From the NCBI GenBank assembly GCA_018398765.1, contig JAHBMJ010000063.1, positions 1-37,661 of the forward strand: 37,661 bases of DNA, given 5' to 3'. Both the position numbers and the translations under genes were made by a program. Each line of letters opens with the position of its first letter. The stretch's first letter is position 1. Source of the DNA: Chromera velia. Taxonomy: Eukaryota; Sar; Chromeraceae. The notes beneath the pieces are model-generated. The model worked only from the letters and a program-made list of their open reading frames with translations. It searched no databases and was not told where the DNA came from. This document shows, in pieces, positions 23,684-32,108 of this stretch.

Positions 23684-24972
23684 ATGCCCGAGGTCAGTCA
23701 GTGGCCCATCCGCAGACTCGCTGCCTCTCCGAAGTGCGCAGAGATGCGGCCCTTACTTGTCTGCATCATTAGATTTCAGGAAGTGCATGAGCAGCGGAGT
23801 GAAAACCAAATGTTGCATGCGGGTGTTGCATTGTTGCGTGCAGGTCCGAAAGACGTGCCCCGCCTGCACGTAAGTCACTCACGATCTCACCAGTGTTCTT
23901 TCATTACCCCCCAGCTTGTACTCTTGCTCCATTTCGTTATCTGGCTCGAGAGATTCTTGGCTCGTGGTGTCGCAAAGGGCAGGGATTCAAAAGTGCGCCC
24001 GAATGACTGACCTGTCCCGATCAAGTCGAGTCTAAGTGGACGCGTTTTGGGAAGCATCGAGCCGTCAATCCTTCGAGATTGCCAATGTCGATTTTTTTGC
24101 TGTCCTTGCACGCCCGCTTTGTGTCTTTGTGTCGCCAATCATCGCCAATCACCCAGATGGTATTCGTGTCTCTCAACATCTGTACCTTAGCGAAGCGAAT
24201 TTATTTGTTTCTTCAACAGCGGATAGATGAGAATCAATACGAAAGTTTTCTGCACATCTTGTTGCACCTTTGTTGTTTGTGTGTGCAGTTACAGCTGGCT
24301 GGACAAGTACGGCAAGGACGAGTGCCCCAAGTGCCTGTCAAAGCTCTCTGCTGGTGCGTCGATGGGCGTTCACTTGCTGCTTTTTGTTTCTTCTCCATTC
24401 TTTCCCCCCACTTTTACTTCCCCTGCACAGTTCAACGATTTAAAGGCCCCCCCTGTCACTCTCCATCATTCAAAGTAAGTGCTGGATGGACTGTGTTTCT
24501 CTGGTCATGACAGGAAGGTGGCTAGGCGGGAAGAAAACAAAAGAAAAAACAGGGGTTGAAGGAGTGGTGTGTTCAGCTTTTCCGATCATCCCTTCGCTCC
24601 CGATTCTACGTTGACCTTTGGTTCATGCACTCAAGCGGCCGGACGGTCATGGGGTGTCTCAATCCGGGAGGTTTCATGCAGAGTAGGAGTGCAAAGTACG
24701 TGACAAGTAAATGTATGTGTGCAGGCGGACACGTGGCCAGGCAGTCTGGCGAGGCCTCCACCTACAAGCACGCTGCGGGCGACGCCCTCGAGAGCGCCTC
24801 TGGCGCCTGTCCCAAGGGAGGTGCCCATCAGTGGAAGTTCGGAAAGTGCGGAAAGTGCGGCAAGGGCCAGGGATACGACGGCGCAGGGAAGAAGGCCGGA
24901 GGCTGCACTGACGGCTCGAAGTGTTCGTTCAAGTTCTCCAAGTGCACCAAGTGCGGAAAGTCTGAGTTCTGA
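23684..24972 (+). CDS. Small cysteine-rich zinc-ribbon-like protein, 115 residues, four exons
   Basis: Exons 23684-23692, 23844-23869, 24289-24353 and 24725-24972 have consistent phases (0, 2, 1) and clear junctions (donors GTCAGT, GTAAGT, GTGCGT; acceptors gtgcag, gtgcag, gtgcag). The first exon holds only Met-Pro-Glu. The product has CxxC pairs throughout. There is CPAC near residue 8 and CPKC near residue 26, together one likely zinc site. The C-terminal half has a Cys then [10 protein letters not shown], and a Cys then KFSKCTKCG just before the end; this KFxKCxKCG repeat, met twice, suggests two more zinc sites. It ends KSEF, TGA at 24970-24972. I recognise the style (small multi-CxxC proteins of protists) but no named family. 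A cytosolic or nuclear zinc-binding role is inferred. Its promoter lies in the divergent spacer shared with the ARM/ConA gene. Confidence 0.8.
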
Positions 24973-25689
24973 GCGCATCTGTCGATGGTCCATTGATCCG
25001 ATCGAGAAGCACAATGGAGCGAGAAGCCGTGCTCGTATGTGTGTGTGAAGGCAAAAAGCGAATCAAAACGAAGAAAGGAAAGAGGGGAAGAAGGGAAGAT
25101 CGAGGTGCGAGTAACGAAGGATAACGAGACAAAGAAAGACGACGAGAGGACGCTGATACGCATTTCCTCTCCTTCTGTCTCTCTTTTCTTTGCACAAGCG
25201 GGCTGCACAAACAAGACAGCCATGCGAGAGAGGGTTGGACGAGAGAGCGTTTTGACTGAGAAAGCAAGACCAAGAGAAAAGAAAAGGACGGAGGAAAATG
25301 AGCAGAAAGGACTGTGAACACGACACAACGCAACAAAGCAACGGATTTACATAGAACGGAGACGGACGGACAGAGAGACGGGCAGGTGTGCAAGCTCGAT
25401 GCCGAAGATGGACCTCGCTAGCTGACCGAGCTAGTCTCTCGATCGATCCTTGATTCGATCTGTCTGGTTCTCTCCCCATATGTTTGCTGGCAACTCTCCT
25501 CTCAATATCTCCAAAAGCCGGTAACCTGCATGTTCGCTGCAAGCTGTCTTCTTTCCTTTTAATACTCTATAATGCTCTGCATGAACATGTATGCATATTC
25601 GATCTCAGTCATAGTGGCGCGCAGGCATGCTGTAACAGTGAACACTTGAGTCAACATTCTCGATCACATCAATTGAATCTATTCATTTT
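24973..25689. other. 3' flank of the cysteine-rich gene, no further gene seen
   Basis: This stretch is purine-rich just after the stop (25030-25330) and then mixed. Open frames on both strands are short or compositionally biased. Part is probably 3' UTR; no clear polyadenylation signal could be fixed. Confidence 0.5.
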
Positions 25690-25949
25690 TAATGATTACG
25701 AAACTCAAATCCCAAATGGAATCTGACCCAAAAATTAGTAGCATTGAAATCTGGGGTAAAATCAAATTTGTTTTAATGAATTCTACCCATGCTATCCTAT
25801 CCTATCATAAAAAAGAACATCCAGACTAATTTAGTGAATTTGATTAAATTTAACGCTGTTATTGGAATAAAACTGCTTTGTAGGTTGCCGCCAAATGCTA
25901 GAAACCTAGAAATAAGCTAGAAATCATGATAAGCTGCTAGCGATTGTGT
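25690..25949. other. AT-rich spacer, left part
   Basis: This is an AT-rich stretch directly abutting the 3' end of retroelement copy A at 25950. With 34396-34860 on the far side it appears to be one original AT-rich island of about 0.7 kb, into which the two retroelement copies were inserted. Confidence 0.55.
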
Positions 25950-26293
25950 AATTGCATTGATCAACTGTATTTTTTGACTTCCATGCACCCTGTCAGACGT
26001 TTGTGGAGTGTCAGCTTTCAACATCCTCTGCAGGAAGCGAGAAGATCGAGCGGTTTCGATCCAAAGGGCCTGCATGCGAATTGTCGAAATCATAGGCAAA
26101 GTGCACATTAATCTCGGATGGCCTATGCATGCTAACTCACACAAATGCATGCCAATACCACAAAAACAAATGTATGGCACGCTGCGGACGAAAGCAAAAC
26201 AGAGGTGCATGGCGCGCGCCCGCCCTTCATCATGCGCCAACCGATATAAAATTGCAGCCGCGCTAAGTGCAGCTATAAAACTCAAATTCTCCT

Positions 26294-28405
26294 TCAAAGC
26301 CGATCACGAAGGTGACCAAGACCGTCTGCTAAAAGCAAACCAAAAGTGATGCGACGGATGTCACGCAAAAGAAAACCGCACTCCTGCAATTCTTTCCACA
26401 CACCATATAAAACTGCAACAAACAAAGAATCAGGACATAACAAAAAAAGAAACGCACGCAAAATATGAGAATGCAAAGTATCAAGAAGACGATGTGCAGG
26501 AACAGCTGATCGCGCATGAGCGTAGTGAGGAAAAGGAAGAGGAGCTTTCACTCTACCAACTAGTAAAGACATACGACAGCGATTGGGGTCCTTTGGCAAC
26601 AAAAACAAGCGGGTACAGCAGTCGCATAGACGAAGCTCAAACTGCAGAAAAGTATTCAAATTTTACTCCTCAAGCACACATTCAACAGCATAAAAATCCT
26701 TTCTGCAAAGACTTGCACATATGTGATCTTTTTCTAAAGTAAAGGGAAGGCGAGCAACTAGGAGCCGATCATCCATCCATCTTCGCACCACACGCTTACT
26801 GCCCGATAAGGAGCTAATCCCCCGGGCTGTGGCCTAATCATGTTCGACCAAAGCCGCACTTCCATTCGCAAGGGCTGGCGACAGAGGAGAGCCTTGTGCA
26901 AACCCCTGCCGCTGCCACACATGACGATTCCCAACAACCACAAAGCAGGTCGCAAAGTCCAACTTCACAAAATCCAGAATTTCGTTAAAAGAAAGTGCCC
27001 ATGCATTCTGGAACCGGCCGTGTGTTGAAAGAAAAGCTGTAGGCCGAGTGTAACCCTTGGGCGTCCACTTTCTCCCTCCTCTCCCCATGATTGTGGCAGA
27101 ATGAATCCGAACACCCCCAACAGAGGAGAAAGGCAATACCAAAAAAGAATACCGACGAGATGCGCGAAGCTCATCAAACACACAAGAAAGTAAATGAAGA
27201 ACCAATGCTCGGGGAATTGAAGGATAAAAGTTCTTAATATCCTCAACATGAACGAAGATCTGACTAAAATGCGAAACAGACGGTAACATCCTTCCCCGAA
27301 CAGCAGTAAAATGGGTGCATTTGATATTTCCTGACCCCCCATTAAATTTTCTGATGTCTCGCATAAAAGTAAACGGTGAAAACAAGGTCGCATCCAGACT
27401 TAAAGTGGAAAGCAATCCATTCAACAACCGACACACAATCGAAAAGGGCTTTCTCCATACGTGTCTTGCGTACGACACCAGTGGGCGCCACTTCAGTTCA
27501 GAGAGCTGTCTAAAGTGCCCGTCTCTAAACGATTTTGCTTTCAGCCACACAATTCCTCGCCCAAATGCATGACGCCCACGAGACTTTCTTCCCATTTTCT
27601 CCCCTAACTCCCCAATCCCTTTTCCTTTTCCAAAGAGCTTTTCTATTGCTTCTTCTTCCATCAACTGAGTATACAATACATAGTCAGGATTCTTTACAAA
27701 TAAATTCTCCACTGTATTTGTATAAACCTGAGGACATACAAAGAAAAGGTCCCCTCCTGACCGATCTAGCTGCCCAATGACTAATTTACTGCGCAAGTCT
27801 CTCACCACTGCTCTAGGTGGCACAGAGCAGAACCTCCAGGCCTGAGCTATAAAGAACGAAGAATTACTAAGGCAGTACGTTAATTCTTTCTTCTATTCAC
27901 GTTTCCTTTCTCCTGCTTCCTCCCCCCACTTCCGTCCCCACACCCTCGATCGAGCAAGCCTTTGGCTGAGTGTTGCTACTACACGGTCAGCAACCTCATT
28001 TATCGAAGGAATAAAACAAGATCGAGAGTTCCAATTCTCGGGAGTCGCAAACAGGCACTGCAAACCAGAGGCTGTCGACCACTTATCCACCACATGCCCC
28101 TCCACCAGGTGCAATCCGAACCTACGTCCAATGTCTGCATATGTGCACGGAACTGGCAGCAGCTCTCTCTCTGACCAACGTAAGCGCGCAGTTGCCTCTT
28201 TCTCATTTGAAAAGAGATCCCTGAGAGTCGTTCCCTTTTCCGCTCGCAAACGAAGAAACACCTTCTTTTTCCTTCTTATCCCTGCACCATCCCCCTCCGC
28301 TGCCCCATGCATGAACGAATCAAAAAATGAACGAATATACGAATGTAATACAACACGCATAGACTGGAAAGCAAATAAAGGAACGCGAATTTCCTGATAC
28401 CGCAC
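26294..28405 (-). pseudogene. Retroelement copy A, reverse transcriptase part of ORF2 (broken)
   Basis: One reading frame covers the linker and RT but is cut by TAG 27895-27893, TAG 26836-26834 and TAA 26665-26663. RT motifs in order: KWRPLVSYARH (motif 2, RPLVS), VEDIKNFYPSIP (motif A, catalytic Asp), QGFAQGSPLSPALAN (motif B), then after the TAG RRWMDDRLL (motif C, Asp-Asp), and FYAVECVLEE then NTFLQFELR (thumb side). Motif A with FYPSIP and motif C of the R-aromatic-x-DD type suit Penelope-like RTs better than LTR or LINE RTs. The catalytic Asp residues are all present, so only stops disable it. The frame before the TAA at 28408 aligns with copy B, which has Gln (CAA) there. Confidence 0.7.
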
Positions 28406-29735
28406 TTACGCTCGGACCAAAGCCCAGTCGAATCCTTTTGCCTCACACAGCCAAGAGAGGTTGCTGACAAAAATAGATCGAAAGAACAAATCCGATGCCA
28501 CCCGAAGAAAACGAGAGTATAATACTACCACGTCCTCAAAAATCAATGATGTCTTTTTGAGCTGAGACGTTGGTCGGGCCTTACGGGCCAACCAAGCGTA
28601 AAACCACGTGCGGAACCAGTGTACCCCTGCCCCATGCCTTGCTCTCAGGCGATCTGCTTCTTCCTTGAATTGATTCCTCTGAGCTGTCTGAATGCTGTAA
28701 CCAGATAATGACGAAAAAAAACCGAAGGGAAGAAAAGAACGCATCCCTTCCCCTGCTCCCATCTTCCCGCGAATATTCAGGCTCGGTCTTATCGCATCAA
28801 TCAGGTGTAGCTCTACCGCATGCAATAAATGTTTATTCAAGTCCCCCCCCCCTGTCCGAATCCGACAAACAGGCAGCATAATGAATTCGTGCAAAGTCCT
28901 TTGATTCATAACTTCGTATAAGTCCCCCCCTGCCCCCTTCCTGGCCTTGCTGGTCCTTTTCCAATCTCCCTTTTGCAACTGTCACATGCCCATCCCATCT
29001 CAGTGATGGTACTGCCTGGGTTGAACCGAGATACAAACCACGCCGGAATGGAGAGAAAATAAGATATATGATGCCCCTCTCTGGTTCCATCAGCCCCTTT
29101 TGTACTCTTTCCCCGTATTTTCTGCACTGCTCAATCGCCCGACGGACGTGAAAAGCCCTCCGAGATAGATCTCTCCTCACCCATTCTGCAGACAGGTCAG
29201 CAAATACAATTTCTGCTGCTCTACGGACTCTTTTGTTCACGCTCTTCCTACGTATATCTCTATTGCTCGCCCTTCCATCCCATTCCGCTTTTATTGTAGA
29301 GATTCGATGATTACACCCCGTCATACTGACCTCGCTGATCTCTATATGCACCCTGCACTCACATTCTCTCCAATCGTCTCTATAAACTTCACACGTCACT
29401 TTCTTTTTCCCATCGTTCAAAATTGAAAGCACATCTCAAATCGAACTCAATTCAGCCAGAGCCAAAGAAAGAGGTAACTCCGTCGTTCTCCACCGATCAG
29501 GCCCACAGCGATCCCCTTCTCTTTTTCCGTCTCTCTCAATCTTATCTATCATCCTCAGCCACTCTCCTTCATTTGGCGGGATACGTAGAATCGGTCTACT
29601 TCCTACATTATTGTGTCTGCCTGCCCCACCCTGTTTCTCTCCCCTTTCATGCCCCCAATGTCCCTTCTTGCCCCCGGCCTCACTCACCTCAATTCGATCT
29701 GCTGCCTGCTTGGTGCCCTCATTTCCTTTTTCAGA
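28406..29735 (-). pseudogene. Retroelement copy A, N-terminal GIY-YIG endonuclease part of ORF2 (broken)
   Basis: A frame opens at 29735 without an ATG, meets TGA at 29438-29436 and continues to 28833. It carries GIIYLIF then GLYLGST, the GIY and YIG strands (Tyr-Leu-Gly here), followed by LRWDGH, which fits the conserved Arg and His of the family. Homology then moves to the next frame (from about 28978): LYEVMNQRTLHEFIMLP, then ELHLIDAIRPSLN, the catalytic Glu and the terminal Asn. The switch falls at G-runs (C on the plus strand, 28924-28936), so it is either a real frameshift or a homopolymer error. The nuclease would nick target DNA to prime reverse transcription. The part from about 28406 to 28700 is the linker to the RT and ends at TAA 28408-28406. 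Confidence 0.65.
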
Positions 29736-29836
29736 TCACCGCACTAGCTACCTTGAGCAGCTCTAGCGTCGCGACTGGGGGTCTCTCTGGGATGGAACAC
29801 ACGTCCACCCCTGCTTTCTTCATATAAGCAATAAGC

Positions 29837-31288
29837 CTACCCCTCACCTCTCCCTCGCTGAGCTCGGTACCGCCGTCCTTCATCGCAAACTGCTTCTATC
29901 TGACTGAGCAATTCATCTACTCCCTCTGCCACCTGCCTGTCCTGTTCGTCTGTCTCATCCGGAATGCGCGCACAGAGCTCGGCCCAGGCGACCTGATGAT
30001 ACTTGTATTCAGGAAGCGAGAGCGGGTCCCGCTCTCCGGACGGGGCTGCCCCCCCGACCTCTTCTCCCCCACCCTCTCCCCTTGGCGCTCTCCTTGCCGA
30101 GACGCGAGTCATGACTCGCGGGCCTGTCGTTCCATCCTTCCGAGGCCTCCCCGGCCCTCTCCTGAGCTTGGATGGTGACGGCCCATCTCCCTCCTCCGTA
30201 TCCTCTGCCTGCTGCTGCTGCTGCTACTGCTTCGGGCTTGACGCTCGCTTCTTTCCCCCCGTCCCCTCCTGGCCGGTACTGATGCCAAACGATGGGAGCT
30301 GGACAGAACCCCCCCCGGTTAGTACTTTCTTTGGGGTAAGCGGGGAGTCATCGCCTTGGATGACAACCGGTCGCCCGGCGTCTCCATGCCCAGCCGTCAG
30401 CCCCTTTTCCATCCCTGCACTCAGTACGCAGTGCCTATGACCCCCCTGCCACCCGTCTCCACGTAGAGGGAACTCAGCGTCCCCTGACTGCGGTCTGGCC
30501 CGGTATTCCTCTCCTGCTGCCTCTGCTGCACTGCCCCATAGTACCCCCCCATCCTCCGTTGGGCCAAAGAAGGCCCCTGTAGGATTCCACTTGCCATCTC
30601 CTCCCATCCTCTTGCTCTCTTCTCCCCTGTCTCCATCTATCCTACCCCGATCGGACCACCTTCCCTCTCTGCAGGCCTTCACGGCACTTTCGAGCACTGC
30701 TTTGACCTTTACCTCTTCATACTTGCATTCTTCCAGAATGGTATGAAGGCCCTGAAGCCCTGCCCTCAACACCGACTTAGCCCGCTCAGTGTCGTTTACA
30801 CATGCCTTTTTATACCCCCCCGGGTTGCTATTGTACGTCGGGTTCTTCTTGTTGAACGGACGAAACGCCCCCCTCATTGGATGGTATGCCCAGATCATGA
30901 AGATATTGAGCAGCTCGACACCTTTCGGATGTCCTTTGAAGACATCTCCAAACTCCGGATAGAACAAATCTGATTGCTCTTGCTTGCAGGCAGTTGGAAA
31001 CCACCTACGAGCCACGTTTTCATACAGACGTTCTGGCTGAAATGTCTGAATGACTTTCCCTTGACCCTTGAGAGCCCTGTGCATGCTCTCCAGCTGAGCA
31101 AACGAAGTATACGTCACTAGGTATTGCCCCTGCCCCTCCAACACATTTTTGAAATTGTACACTTTCACCGATCGTTCCGTTTCTGTACTCATGGGACGCA
31201 ACTCGACAAACATGCTGCCTCCAGGCATCCTCCCAAAGCCTCTTCCTCTACCTCCACTCTCTCCACCACTGACGGGAAACCCACTCAT
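29837..31288 (-). CDS. Retroelement copy A ORF1 (Gag-like position, AT-hook), with internal TAG
   Basis: From ATG at 31288 a frame runs 354 codons to a TAG at 30226-30224. The same frame then continues open for 128 codons to TAG 29839-29837. The internal TAG lies inside a CAG run (Lys-Gln-stop-Gln-Gln-Gln-Gln), so it is most simply a mutated CAG. The N-terminal part (YNFKNVLEGQGQYLVTYTSF, FNIFMIWAYHP-like segment with LLNIFMIWAYHPMRG) is globular and has no family I know. The C-terminal part is basic with RRGPGRPRKDG, a good AT-hook (core GRP), then an acidic helical stretch. No CCHC zinc knuckle is seen. A nucleic-acid-binding chaperone role, as for other retroelement ORF1 proteins, is inferred. 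Copy B lacks this region. Confidence 0.55.
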
Positions 31289-31699
31289 TGGAAGAGACAA
31301 CAGAACGACAATCGAAATCAATCAATCAACCAATCCACTCGATCCACCGTTGCCAATGCCAAAGCCAAAGCAATTGCCTTACTGATGCTTCGGTGATACT
31401 GCAACCAACGCTTCTATTACAGGTATGAGGTCGCGATCAAATTGCATTGATCAACTGTATTTTCTGACTTTCATGCACCCTGTCAGACGTTTGTGGAGTG
31501 TCAGCTTTCAACATCCTCTGCAGAAAGTGAAAAGATCGAGCGGTTTCGATCCAAAGGGCCTGCATGCGAATTGTCGAAATCATAGGCAAAGTGCACATTA
31601 ATCTTGGATGGCCTATGCATGCTAACTCACACAAATGCATGCCAATGCCACAAAAACAAATGTATGACATGCTGCGGACGAAAGCAAAACAGAGGTGCA

Positions 31700-31934
31700 C
31701 GGTAGCTGTGTTGGGTGGTCGCCATGCAGACCGATCAGTCGCAGTGGCCAAGGTTTTTCCCTAAAGGACAATGCAAGTCTGCATGCTTGCAAGGGTTTTT
31801 AGTCTAGGACCACTCTAGGATGCGACAGATTCGAACGGCCTAGGTAGAATGCATAGGGGTGGGAGACTCCTGTACAGAAGATGCCCTGCAAGCCGCAGCC
31901 CCGCAGGCCGAGAGTCTGCCACAATACAATACAA
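31700..31934 (+). repeat. 235-base block present in copy B 3' region, absent from copy A
   Basis: Copy A reads continuously where copy B has an extra block starting about 31700 and ending in a CAATA-type tail (acaatacaatacaat, 31921-31935). Such a tail is common for SINE-like insertions. A TAGCTGTGTTGG near its start and GATTCGAACGG at about 31827 resemble Pol III A and B boxes weakly and are too far apart for a plain tRNA. It may equally be ancestral sequence deleted from copy A. Confidence 0.4.
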
Positions 31935-32108
31935 TGGTGCGTGCCCGCCCTTCACCATGCGCCAACCGATATAAAATTGCAGCCGCCCTAAGTGCAGCTA
32001 CAAAACTCAAATTCTCCTTCAAAGCCGATCGCGAAGGTGACCAAGACCGGCTGCTAAAAGCAAATCAAAAGTGATGCGACGGATGTCACGCAAAAGAAAA
32101 CCACACTC

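Larger units (their letters stand above)
25950..31439 (-). mobile_element. Penelope-like retroelement, copy A (longest copy, inactivated)
   Basis: The minus-strand element spans about 5.5 kb. Its 3' end is fixed at 25950, where similarity with copy B (ending at 31440) begins abruptly. Its 5' end is set provisionally at the junction with copy B. Order in element direction: a short leader, ORF1 with an AT-hook (30224-31288, extended to 29837), then a GIY-YIG endonuclease (about 28770-29075) upstream of a reverse transcriptase (26665-27892), and a 3' region of about 0.7 kb shared with copy B. GIY-YIG plus this type of RT defines Penelope-like elements; the nuclease at the N-terminal side is the permuted order described for the Chlamys/Naiad group. 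Reading frames are broken by stops at 29436, 28406, 27893, 26834 and 26663 and a frameshift near 28925, so this copy is not functional as read. Confidence 0.75.

Noticed and set aside
26494-26742. Plus-strand frame of 82 codons kept in both retroelement copies (also 32219-32467)
   Set aside because: It is antisense to the RT thumb region; conservation between two recent copies is expected for any frame and is not evidence of coding.
27893-30226. TAG reassigned to glutamine in this genome
   Set aside because: The retroelement also has TAA and TGA breaks, one TAG replaces Trp TGG in copy B, and host genes give no in-frame TAG; ordinary decay is simpler.
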